5,869 bases of DNA from Desulfuromonadaceae bacterium. Lineage in GTDB: Bacteria > Desulfobacterota > Desulfuromonadia > Desulfuromonadales > Geopsychrobacteraceae. Numbering within the stretch: the stretch's first letter is position 1; each line of letters starts with the position of its first letter. The stretch is taken from positions 1-5,869 of the forward strand of contig DAOWKG010000225.1 in the NCBI GenBank assembly GCA_030639985.1, given 5' to 3'. The notes below the pieces were generated by a model. That model searched no databases, was not told the DNA's origin, and was given only the letters and a program-made list of their open reading frames with translations. Position numbers and translations under genes: made by a program. Below, one piece after another: positions 1 to 5,869 of this stretch.

Positions 1-338
1 ACCAGAGTGGAAATAATAGTATCAAAAGAGTGGTCTGTGGCGGCAATATTGTCGGCTCCCCACGAGGTGATTTCGGTTTTTTGGACTGGGTGTAGAGCCA
101 CAATTTTACTGAGTTTCTGGCGCATTTGCTGGTCTGGTTCACTCAAAACCAGTCGAGACACTGTCGCCGGATAGTGGGGCAGGTTGATCCCGGTTCCCGC
201 ACCGATTTCGAGGACTTCACCGTCAGCGTGGCACAGCAATTCTTTGCGCCATTGTTGCAAACAGCGTTTTTCGGTACTACGCATGGCAAAATCGTAACTT
301 TGGGCAATCAGAAATGAACGAATTTGTTTGATCAGCAT
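1..338 (-). CDS. Class I SAM-dependent methyltransferase, N-terminal part (cut by window edge)
   Basis: Reading the minus strand from the ATG at 338-336 gives 112 complete codons without a stop, running off the left edge. The protein begins MLIKQIRSFLIAQSYDFAMR. Residues 42-57 (VLEIGAGTGINLPHYP) are the glycine-rich SAM-binding motif I of Rossmann-fold methyltransferases. E67 in LSEPD fits the acidic residue at the end of strand 2 that holds the ribose. GADNI around D96 and FDTIIS at 105-110 fit the next two motifs. The sequence style resembles UbiE/METTL7-like small-molecule or lipid methyltransferases, but the substrate cannot be told from this part. The start is supported by AGGA (plus-strand TCCT at 344-347) five bases upstream; no earlier in-frame ATG is available before a stop. 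The gene is divergent from the ABC exporter genes and shares their upstream region. The family call is firm, the specific function unknown. Confidence 0.88.
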   Translation of the reverse strand, partial: MLIKQIRSFLIAQSYDFAMRSTEKRCLQQWRKELLCHADGEVLEIGAGTGINLPHYPATVSRLVLSEPDQQMRQKLSKIVALHPVQKTEITSWGADNIAATDHSFDTIISTL

Positions 339-373
339 GAAAATCCTGACATCCAGCTCGGGAGATATTGATA

Positions 374-387
374 ACGATATGTATCGC
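374..387. promoter_or_regulatory. Candidate operator dyad, copy 1 (ACGATA-TG-TATCGC)
   Basis: The core CGATA-TG-TATCG is an inverted repeat with 5-bp arms and a 2-bp centre. The same 14 bases, apart from the central two, recur in reverse orientation at 2209-2222 upstream of the RND operon. Here the site covers the predicted start of the methyltransferase transcript, a usual place for a repressor. It also forms the right end of a GATA array in 6-bp phase from 364 to 385. Regulator identity is unknown. Confidence 0.45.
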
Positions 388-388
388 C

Positions 389-417
389 ATGATGGTTGTG
401 TTTAGGAGAACTGTCAA
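389..417 (-). promoter_or_regulatory. Candidate sigma-70 promoter for the methyltransferase gene
   Basis: On the minus strand, TTGACA (plus-strand 412-417) is a perfect -35 box. After a 17-bp spacer comes CATCAT (plus-strand 389-394), a 4 of 6 match to TATAAT. The predicted start near base 382 falls inside the dyad at 374-387, leaving a leader of about 44 bases with a Shine-Dalgarno sequence. The weak -10 box is the main doubt. Confidence 0.4.
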
Positions 418-438
418 GGTGCGACACAATTAAAAGGT

Positions 439-448
439 CAATCGATTG
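439..448. promoter_or_regulatory. Perfect 10-bp palindrome upstream of the ATPase promoter
   Basis: CAATCGATTG is a perfect palindrome ending eight bases before the predicted -35 box of the ATPase gene, centred about 48 bases upstream of its predicted start. The place suits a protein-binding site, but a palindrome this short may be chance and it does not extend outward. Confidence 0.2.
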
Positions 449-456
449 CTCTGTTC

Positions 457-485
457 TTGCCAGTGTGTTGGTGTGGTTGTATATT
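457..485 (+). promoter_or_regulatory. Candidate sigma-70 promoter of the ABC exporter operon
   Basis: TTGCCA at 457-462 (5 of 6 to TTGACA) and TATATT at 480-485 (5 of 6 to TATAAT) are separated by exactly 17 bases, a near-consensus arrangement. The expected start, seven bases past the -10 box, is the A of the ATG at 492. This would leave no 5' leader. Confidence 0.55.
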
Positions 486-491
486 CGCAGA

Positions 492-1418
492 ATGGATGCA
501 CTGGTTATAAAAAAATTACATAAGTCATTTGATGGGGTTTCTGCTGTTAATGGCATCGATTTTACCATTCGCCAAGGGGAGATTTTCGGTCTGCTTGGTC
601 CCAATGGCGCCGGTAAAAGTACCACAATCAATATGATTGCCGGGGTGGTGCGGCTGGGTTCCGGTCAGATTACCGCTTTTGGGTATGACAATCAGAAAGA
701 TTATCGTCAGACCCGAAGAATGATCGGAGTAGTTCATCAGGAAGTTGTTATCGATAACTTTTTTACCGTTGATCAGGCGCTTAAACTTCACTCCGGATAT
801 TATGGGGTGAAAGATGATCCGGTCTGGCGGCAATTGTTGATCGACCGTCTGGGGCTAGAACCCCATTTGCATAAAGTGATGTTGAAATTGTCGGGTGGAT
901 TGAAGCGCCGCTTTATGATTGCCAAGGCACTGATCCATCGACCCAAATTGTTGATTCTGGATGAACCAACTGCTGGGGTCGATGTTGAGTTGCGCCATGG
1001 CCTGTGGGAGTTTGTCCGGGAAATAAATCGTCAGGGGACGACAATCCTTTTGACCACCCATTATCTCGAAGAGGCGGAGGAGATGTGTGACCGGATCGCA
1101 ATCATGCATCATGGCGATCTGATTGCCATGGAGGATACTCGCGATCTGGTGCGGCGGCTGTCGGATCGGCAACTCCGCATCTGGCTGGCAGAACCATTGA
1201 CAGTCATCCCGGCCGGACTGGAAGAATGGCTGCCCGAATTAAAGGCTGATGGTCAGATGTTGCAGCTTAATTTACCAAAGGGGGGCGAGGTTGGTTTGAT
1301 ACTCTCCCATCTATGTGAACTGAAATTGCCAATTTGCGATATTGAAACCGATCAGAGCAACTTGGAGGATGTCTTTATCCATCTCACCGGTATCGACGGG
1401 GGAAGTGATGGCAAATAA
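492..1418 (+). CDS. yadG: ABC-2 type exporter ATP-binding protein, YadG-like
   Basis: This cytoplasmic ATPase would power export through the membrane partner encoded next. All ABC nucleotide-binding motifs are present in the 308-aa product: Walker A GPNGAGKST at 36-44, Q-loop Q83, signature LSGGL at 133-137, Walker B LLILDE at 153-158, D-loop near 164 and H-loop H190 in TTHYLEEAEE. The signature ends in L where LSGGQ is more usual; YadG-type proteins also depart from Q there. Residues after about 220 form the variable C-terminal region common to drug and polysaccharide exporters. The length equals that of E. coli YadG, and the LSGG to DEPTAGVD block is very close to it. I chose ATG 492 because the ABC fold begins at once (MDALVIKKLHKSFDG); a TTG at 396 would add 32 unrelated residues. 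No Shine-Dalgarno sequence precedes ATG 492. The substrate is unknown, as it is for YadGH. Confidence 0.93.
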   Translation: MDALVIKKLHKSFDGVSAVNGIDFTIRQGEIFGLLGPNGAGKSTTINMIAGVVRLGSGQITAFGYDNQKDYRQTRRMIGVVHQEVVIDNFFTVDQALKLHSGYYGVKDDPVWRQLLIDRLGLEPHLHKVMLKLSGGLKRRFMIAKALIHRPKLLILDEPTAGVDVELRHGLWEFVREINRQGTTILLTTHYLEEAEEMCDRIAIMHHGDLIAMEDTRDLVRRLSDRQLRIWLAEPLTVIPAGLEEWLPELKADGQMLQLNLPKGGEVGLILSHLCELKLPICDIETDQSNLEDVFIHLTGIDGGSDGK

Positions 1419-2196
1419 TACCGATCGGGATTTCAATTCTTGGTTACCGTTCCTTACCCTGCTACGCAAGGAGATCCTCCGCTTCTGGCGAGTTGCTACC
1501 CAGACTCTGCTAGCACCTATCGTTACGGCCGCTCTCTATTTGTTTGTCTTTGGTGCAACCCTTGGTGATCGCCTCACTATTGTTGATGGTTTCAGTTATG
1601 CCCAGTTTGTTATCCCCGGTCTGATTATGATGGGTATCATCAATAACTCCTTTGCCAACACGTCATCATCATTATTTATGTCCCGTTATCTGGGCGGAAT
1701 TGTTGACCTGTTGGTTACCCCGGTTACTCCACCACAGTTCATAATGGCCTACACCTTGGCAGCGATGTTGCGAGGATTATTGGTTGGCGCCGTAGTTTGG
1801 TTGATCTCAACCATGTTTGCCGCCTTGCCGTGGGAATCGCCCTTACTGGGGATAACAATGGCAATGTTGGCCAGTTTTATGTTTGCTCAATTTGGTTTAA
1901 TCGCCGCAATTTATGCCCAGAGTTTTGACACGATTTCGATGTATACCAGTTTTCTTATTCTGCCATTAATATTTTTGGGCGGGGTATTTTATCCCATTTC
2001 CATTTTGCCCGAACCATGGGGGCAGTTTTCTTACCTGAATCCCCTGTTTTACTTGATTGATGGTTTTCGTCATGCCCTGATTGGCTACGGTGATACCAGT
2101 TATCTGGTGGCCTTTAGTTTCAGTGCTACTTTGGCTCTTGTTTTGTTTATTTGGGCAGCATGGTTAATTGGTAACGGGCATCGTTTAAGGTCTTAA
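1408..2196 (+). CDS. yadH: ABC-2 type exporter permease, YadH-like
   Basis: This 262-aa inner-membrane protein is the transmembrane half of the exporter and presumably works as a dimer with two ATPase subunits. It has the ABC-2 permease layout: a cytoplasmic N-terminus with LLRKEILRFWR at 18-28 (coupling region), then about six hydrophobic segments at roughly 34-53, 66-84, 112-138, 146-170, 180-200 and 233-255. The conserved block FLGGVFYPISILPEPW at 189-204, followed by YLNPLFYLIDGFRHALIG at 209-226, is typical of the family. E. coli YadH is of similar length. The start at ATG 1408 overlaps the end of the ATPase gene by 11 bp, with GGGGGAAG just upstream, so the two are likely translationally coupled. 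An in-frame ATG at 1342 lies deep in the ATPase gene and would add residues unlike the family. The substrate cannot be inferred. Confidence 0.93.
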   Translation: MANNTDRDFNSWLPFLTLLRKEILRFWRVATQTLLAPIVTAALYLFVFGATLGDRLTIVDGFSYAQFVIPGLIMMGIINNSFANTSSSLFMSRYLGGIVDLLVTPVTPPQFIMAYTLAAMLRGLLVGAVVWLISTMFAALPWESPLLGITMAMLASFMFAQFGLIAAIYAQSFDTISMYTSFLILPLIFLGGVFYPISILPEPWGQFSYLNPLFYLIDGFRHALIGYGDTSYLVAFSFSATLALVLFIWAAWLIGNGHRLRS

Positions 2197-2208
2197 TTAT
2201 ATTTATAA

Positions 2209-2222
2209 GCGATAGTTATCGT
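2209..2222. promoter_or_regulatory. Candidate operator dyad, copy 2 (reverse of copy 1)
   Basis: The plus strand reads G-CGATA-GT-TATCG-T. Its reverse complement ACGATA-AC-TATCGC equals copy 1 at 374-387 except for the two central bases. It begins 12 bases after the permease stop codon and lies about 64-77 bases upstream of the start predicted from the TATAAT at 2274. That place would suit an activator, or a repressor acting on a promoter nearer the dyad that I could not define. Confidence 0.45.
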
Positions 2223-2273
2223 AACTGTTGTTCGTTTTAATAGCGTGTTCATCCAACATTGTTCAAAATTGAT

Positions 2274-2279
2274 TATAAT
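2274..2279 (+). promoter_or_regulatory. Candidate -10 box for the RND efflux operon
   Basis: TATAAT is a perfect -10 hexamer. No good -35 hexamer lies 16-18 bases upstream (the 17-bp position reads ATCCAA), so if used it may need an activator. Transcription would begin near 2286, giving a leader of about 70 bases before the adaptor gene. Confidence 0.4.
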
Positions 2280-2357
2280 GGCACCAGCGCAGCTGAATTA
2301 AAAATTATGGAATTTCGATTACCTACTTTTATCTCCATTTTACGGGGTACTGAAACG

Positions 2358-3542
2358 ATGAAACAACTCTACAAGAACCATCCTCTAAGCAGTTATCAAC
2401 TGCAGGTAAAAACAATAAAAATTATTTTGTCTGGACTGGTCCTATTTTTAGCTGGAACGTTTCCTCTCCAGGCGATTGCCGCTCCGGAGAAAAAGGTTGC
2501 TCCACCGCCGTTGGTTACCGTAGTTGCCGTTACCGAAAGGGATGTAAATCGATTAACCGAATACGTTGGGCATGTGGAGGCAGTTCAAACCGTCAATTTA
2601 ACTGCTCGGGTCAGCGGTGTGCTGGAACAGCTTCTGTTTCAGGAGGGCAGTGATGTTCGGGTTGGGAATCTCCTCTATTTGATTGAACCCGCACCATACC
2701 AAGTGAAGGTAGCAGCAAATCAGGCAAATGTGGCCAAAGCACAGGTCATATTGAAGCGAACCGGGCAACATTTACAACGGCTGCAGACAGTGCGAACAGG
2801 TGGTGTTTCCATAGCCGATCTTGAGGTCGCCGAGGCGGCAGAAGCGCAAGCTCGTGCCGAACTGCAGGAAGCGCAAGCCGATTTACGCCTGGCTGAGATT
2901 GAGCTTGGCTATACCCGCGTGGTGGCACCCATCGGTGGTCGTATCGGGGCAACAGCTCTAACTCAAGGGAATTTGTGTGGGCCAACCTCGGGAGTGCTGG
3001 CACAAATTGTTCAGCTCGATCCGATCCGGGTGATATTTTCTATAAGTGAAAACGATATTTCTGCCCTCATGGTTGCTCAGGCTGATGCTGCGAGTAAATC
3101 GACTAATGGCATCATGAAACCCCGCTTGCAGTTAGCGGATGGTAAACTGCTTGAGGGTTTCGGGCAGATAGATTTTGTTGACAATCGAGTTGATCCAACC
3201 ACCGGAACTGTTGCGGTGCGAGCTTTATTTGCTAATCCAGATGGGTTATTGCTGCCGGGGCAGTATGTCTCCATAGTGGCAGGTCGTAGCCGGGAAAAAT
3301 TGTTACCGGTTATTTCTCAAGCGGCAGTGCTTGAAGATCGTAACGGCCGTTATGTCTTGGTCGTGAATGATCAAAATCAAGTAGAGCAGCGACCGATTAC
3401 TACTGGAGCCACCATTGGTTCCTCGTGGGCGGTTGAAACGGGCCTGATTGCCGGGGAAAAGGTTATTGTTCAGGGGGTACAAAAGGTTCGTCCGGGGCAG
3501 CTAGTCAAGACCACAACCGCCGCTAATGGCAAAAAGGATTGA
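2358..3542 (+). CDS. RND efflux periplasmic adaptor (membrane fusion protein, AcrA/MexE family)
   Basis: This protein would link the inner-membrane pump to an outer-membrane channel. From ATG 2358 the product has 394 aa, usual for the family. It starts with a basic N-terminus and hydrophobic core (residues 22-37), with likely signal peptidase I cleavage after AIA near 41. There is no lipobox cysteine, so it is probably soluble in the periplasm, unlike lipidated AcrA. The first barrel/lipoyl half is at 66-113 (VNLTARVSGVLEQLLFQEG, GNLLYLIEPAPY). An Ala/Gln-rich alpha-helical hairpin follows at about 114-183, with a tip RLQTVRTGGVSIADL at 141-155 resembling the channel-docking motif. The second lipoyl half is YTRVVAPIGGRIG (185-197), then the barrel QLDPIRVIFSISE, and a C-terminal membrane-proximal domain with VDPTTGTV and LLPGQYV. 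Cys207 is the only cysteine. GGGG at 2344-2347 serves as ribosome site; starts at 2259 (TTG) or 2307 (ATG) would only lengthen the region before the signal sequence. The pump gene follows after 3 bp. Confidence 0.92.
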   Translation: MKQLYKNHPLSSYQLQVKTIKIILSGLVLFLAGTFPLQAIAAPEKKVAPPPLVTVVAVTERDVNRLTEYVGHVEAVQTVNLTARVSGVLEQLLFQEGSDVRVGNLLYLIEPAPYQVKVAANQANVAKAQVILKRTGQHLQRLQTVRTGGVSIADLEVAEAAEAQARAELQEAQADLRLAEIELGYTRVVAPIGGRIGATALTQGNLCGPTSGVLAQIVQLDPIRVIFSISENDISALMVAQADAASKSTNGIMKPRLQLADGKLLEGFGQIDFVDNRVDPTTGTVAVRALFANPDGLLLPGQYVSIVAGRSREKLLPVISQAAVLEDRNGRYVLVVNDQNQVEQRPITTGATIGSSWAVETGLIAGEKVIVQGVQKVRPGQLVKTTTAANGKKD

Positions 3543-3545
3543 TGG

Positions 3546-5869
3546 ATGATTTCAAAGATTTTCATTGATCGCCCCCGACTGGCAGTGGTTGTCGCAATTT
3601 TGATCACGTTGGCCGGTCTGATTGCGATGTTTAATATCCCGGTTGCCCAATATCCAAAGATTACCCCACCAACTCTTCGGGTCAGTGCTGCTTATCCGGG
3701 GGCGAATGCCCAGGTTCTTGCTAATAGTGTAGCGACGACAATTGAGGCAGCGGTCAATGGGGTCGAAGATATGCTCTACATGTCTTCTTCCTCTTCTAAT
3801 AGTGGTCTTTATAGTTTGAGCGTCACCTTCGAAATCGGAACTGACCCGGCCATCGCTCAGGTCAATTTGCAAAATCGGATTCAGTCGGCATTGGCAAAAC
3901 TACCAAAAGAGGTCGTTGCCCAAGGGGTTACGGTGCGTAAAGGTTCCTCGGATATGCTCGGGGCGATCAGTTTCTATTCGCCCGCTGGAACTAGAGACAA
4001 ACTGTTTTTAAGTAACTACGTCAGCAGTACCATTAAGGATACCCTTATCCGTATTGATGGGGTCAGCGACATCTCGATTTTTGGGGAACTTGTCTACAGT
4101 ATGCGTATCTGGATGAATCCAGCCCGCATGGTTGCTTTGGGATTAACTGCTGATGATTTAATTACCGCAATACAGCAACAAAATGTTCAGGCAGCAGTAG
4201 GTACGATTGGGTCGGAACCGGTCAATACCGGGCAACAATTGCAATACACCTTGCGAGCTAAAGGGCGCCTCAAAAATATCGATGAGTTTAAGGATATTAT
4301 TGTTCGCACCAATGATCAGGGGGGATTGGTTCGAGTCAGCGATATTGCCAGGGTAGAACTTGGCGCCGAATCGTACAGTACCCGTTCGATTCTCAATGGC
4401 GGTCCGGCAGTGACCTTGGCGGTTTATAGTTCTTCTGATGCGAATGCTTTAGCGACTATGGAGCGGCTCAAGGCAGAGTTAGAAGCTATGTCTGCTCGGA
4501 TGCCAAGTGATGTGCAGTATCAAGCTATCTACGATTCAACCCGTTATATTGCTACCGCTATCCAAGAAATGGTCTGGACCCTGTTTCTTACCTTTCTATT
4601 GGTAGTTGCGGTAACGTTCATTTTTCTTCAAGATTGGCGTTCGACTTTGATTCCGACCGTTACCATTCCGGTGTCGTTGGTTGGATCCTTCGCGGTACTG
4701 CTGGCTTTGGGTTACAACGCCAATACCATCTCGCTGTTCGCTCTAATCATGTCGATTGGATTGGTGGTTGATGATGCCATCGTCGTGGTTGAAAATGTCT
4801 ACCGGGTTATGGCTGACGACAACCTCAATCCTCGAGAAGCGGCAATTAAGGCAATGGGTCAGGTGACGGGGCCGATTATCGCTACCACCTTGGTATTGTT
4901 GGCGGTTTTTGTCCCGGTGGCGTTTCTGCCCGGCATTACGGGGCAACTCTACAAGCAATTTGCGGTAACTATTTGTACTGCGGTTGTGATTTCATCAATC
5001 AGCGCCTTGACCTTGAGCCCGGCGCTCTGTGCGGTGTTGTTGAAAAAACCGACCATAATCCATAGCGGCCCCCTCGCTTGGTTCAACAAATCATTATTTG
5101 CTGCCCGCACAGGTTATGTCGCCGGAGCCGGTTGGTTGATTCGCTGGAAGTTCGTTTCACTGTTATTGTTGCTACTGGTATTTGGTGGCAGCTATTACCT
5201 GTTTCAAAATCGTCCGACCAGTTTTTTGCCACCAGAAGATCAAGGTTTGATTTACCTTAACGTTCAACTTCCTGAAGCCGCTGCCAGGGTGCGCACCGAT
5301 AAGGTGTTACAACAGGTAACTAAACAACTTGAAAGTATCAATGGGATCGACAGTGTCTTGGCGGTCAGTGGTTTTAGTTTACTTAGCGGCAGAGGTGATA
5401 ATGTCGCTTTTGGTTTGGTGATTCTGGCTCCATGGGATGAACGTACCAGTGCCGATCTACAACTGGGGGCGATTTTAAAAAAATCGCAACAAAAACTGGG
5501 GGCGATCTCTGCGGCGAATATCCGTGCGTTTCCCCCTCCTCCAATCCGGGGGTTGGGACGTACCGGTGGCTTCGATTTTCGCTTGCAGGCAATCGGGGAT
5601 AAAACCCCCCAAGAATTTGCTGCTGCCACCCGTGCTTTAGTTGTTGCCGCAAATCAGGATCCAGTTTTAAATCGGGTTTTTACCACCTATAGCGCCAATA
5701 CGCCGCAACTTGCACTGCATATTGATCGAACCAGAACCGAAACCCTCAAGGTTTCAATCAGTTCTATATTTGCAACCCTGCAAGCCCAACTTGGCGGTCG
5801 CTACGTCAACGATTTTAATTTGAATGACCGCGGCTACCAGGTTAAAATTCAGGCCGATACCGGCTATCG
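3546..5869 (+). CDS. RND efflux transporter, inner-membrane proton/drug antiporter (HAE1, AcrB/MexF-like), C-terminus outside window
   Basis: This is a proton-driven pump of the hydrophobe/amphiphile efflux type. It is open for 774 codons with no stop, about three quarters of the usual 1030-1050 aa. The start MISKIFIDRPRLAVVVAI is typical, with TM1 at about 11-29. Porter-domain hallmarks follow: VAQYPKITPPTLRVSAAYPGA and QVNLQNRIQSALAKLP. TM2-TM4 lie near 342-361, 368-388 and 394-415, with proton-relay aspartates D409 and D410 in GLVVDDAIVVVEN, matching AcrB D407/D408. TM5 and TM6 contain ATTLVLLAVFVPVAFLPG and ISSISALTLSPALCAVLL; TM7 is near 533-553. GFSLLSGRGDN at 609-619 corresponds to the AcrB switch loop, and PPPPIRGLGRTGGFDF at 663-678 is MexF-like. 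The lysine of TM10 lies beyond the window. AAGGA at 3534-3538, seven bases before the ATG, is an excellent ribosome site; the ATG at 3542 in another frame stops quickly. The gene is co-transcribed with the adaptor. The substrate is unknown; an outer-membrane channel gene may follow. Confidence 0.95.
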   Translation, partial: MISKIFIDRPRLAVVVAILITLAGLIAMFNIPVAQYPKITPPTLRVSAAYPGANAQVLANSVATTIEAAVNGVEDMLYMSSSSSNSGLYSLSVTFEIGTDPAIAQVNLQNRIQSALAKLPKEVVAQGVTVRKGSSDMLGAISFYSPAGTRDKLFLSNYVSSTIKDTLIRIDGVSDISIFGELVYSMRIWMNPARMVALGLTADDLITAIQQQNVQAAVGTIGSEPVNTGQQLQYTLRAKGRLKNIDEFKDIIVRTNDQGGLVRVSDIARVELGAESYSTRSILNGGPAVTLAVYSSSDANALATMERLKAELEAMSARMPSDVQYQAIYDSTRYIATAIQEMVWTLFLTFLLVVAVTFIFLQDWRSTLIPTVTIPVSLVGSFAVLLALGYNANTISLFALIMSIGLVVDDAIVVVENVYRVMADDNLNPREAAIKAMGQVTGPIIATTLVLLAVFVPVAFLPGITGQLYKQFAVTICTAVVISSISALTLSPALCAVLLKKPTIIHSGPLAWFNKSLFAARTGYVAGAGWLIRWKFVSLLLLLLVFGGSYYLFQNRPTSFLPPEDQGLIYLNVQLPEAAARVRTDKVLQQVTKQLESINGIDSVLAVSGFSLLSGRGDNVAFGLVILAPWDERTSADLQLGAILKKSQQKLGAISAANIRAFPPPPIRGLGRTGGFDFRLQAIGDKTPQEFAAATRALVVAANQDPVLNRVFTTYSANTPQLALHIDRTRTETLKVSISSIFATLQAQLGGRYVNDFNLNDRGYQVKIQADTGY

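Larger units (their letters stand above)
339..491. other. Divergent intergenic region between methyltransferase and ABC exporter genes
   Basis: This stretch of about 150 bases separates two divergently read genes. It holds a candidate promoter for each direction, a CGATA/TATCG dyad at 374-387 and a perfect 10-bp palindrome at 439-448. An open frame continues upstream of the ATPase ATG as far as a TTG at 396, but its 32 extra residues resemble no ABC-domain sequence, so I treat this stretch as non-coding. Confidence 0.7.
2197..2357 (+). other. Intergenic region between ABC exporter and RND operon
   Basis: About 160 A+T-rich bases hold a dyad at 2209-2222, an overlapping second dyad AGTTA-TCG-TAACT at 2214-2226, and a TATAAT box at 2274-2279. 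I find no GC-rich hairpin with a T-run, so no intrinsic terminator for the ABC operon is evident and read-through into the RND genes is possible. The adaptor reading frame is open from a TTG at 2259, but the natural start is at 2358. Confidence 0.65.

Noticed and set aside
396..491. TTG-initiated 32-residue extension of the ATPase
   Set aside because: The extra residues resemble no ABC protein, the ABC fold starts directly after ATG 492, and the resulting 308 aa equals YadG length. The region also carries promoter-like boxes.
332..631. Minus-strand open frame of 99 codons across the intergenic gap
   Set aside because: It overlaps the ATPase gene antisense, including Walker A, and its product shows no recognisable domain. 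It is a shadow of the real gene.
747..758. Perfect 12-bp palindrome GTTATCGATAAC inside the ATPase gene
   Set aside because: It lies in conserved coding sequence (VVIDNFF) and lacks the two-base centre of the intergenic dyads, so it is probably a chance result of the codons used.
2197..2260. Intrinsic terminator after the permease gene
   Set aside because: The only dyads have 5-bp A+T-rich stems with 2-3 base centres and no clear T-run, so they would not form a stable terminator hairpin.
2278..2301. Seven-codon open frame (MAPAQLN) as a possible leader peptide
   Set aside because: It begins inside the -10 box, upstream of the predicted transcript start, and has no ribosome site or attenuator-like hairpins after it.
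5264..5652. Two overlapping minus-strand open frames within the RND gene
   Set aside because: Both are antisense to a firmly identified conserved coding sequence and have low-complexity products without motifs.
1..5869. CRISPR arrays, insertion sequences, tRNA or rRNA genes
   Set aside because: No regularly spaced direct repeats, transposase-like frames, terminal inverted repeats or tRNA-like cloverleaf sequences were seen; coding sequence fills about 95% of the window.

Overview
The window reads as a piece of a Gram-negative chromosome, probably from a proteobacterium. The evidence is an AcrA-type periplasmic adaptor followed by an AcrB/MexF-type RND (resistance-nodulation-division) transporter, which needs two membranes to work, and an ABC exporter pair closely resembling E. 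coli YadG/YadH. Base composition is balanced, near half G+C by eye, and codon use looks even across all genes, with no sign of a recently acquired insert. I cannot name the genus.

Layout. (1) Bases 1-338, minus strand: the N-terminal 112 codons of a class I SAM-dependent methyltransferase, cut by the left edge. (2) Bases 339-491: a divergent intergenic region with a candidate promoter for each direction and two small dyads. (3) Bases 492-2196, plus strand: an ABC ATPase (308 aa) overlapping by 11 bp an ABC-2 permease (262 aa), forming a YadGH-like exporter. (4) Bases 2197-2357: a second intergenic region with one dyad and a TATAAT box. (5) Bases 2358-5869, plus strand: a membrane fusion protein (394 aa) and, 3 bp later, an RND transporter that is open for 774 codons and cut by the right edge. 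This last gene is the largest in the window. No outer-membrane channel, regulator, RNA gene, mobile element or CRISPR array is visible.

How the parts may work together. Both plus-strand modules are export machines: one ATP-driven at the inner membrane, one proton-driven and spanning the envelope. The most interesting observation is that the same 14-bp imperfect dyad, ACGATA-NN-TATCGC, with only the central dinucleotide differing, occurs once in each intergenic region and in opposite orientation. Near the methyltransferase it covers the predicted transcription start; near the RND genes it lies about 65-77 bases upstream of the predicted start. This suggests one DNA-binding regulator, not encoded in the window, acting on both regions. 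Separately, the ATPase gene has a near-consensus promoter whose predicted +1 falls on its ATG, which suggests a leaderless transcript. The genes themselves belong to well-known families, and I see no convincing evidence of a wholly new enzymatic system.
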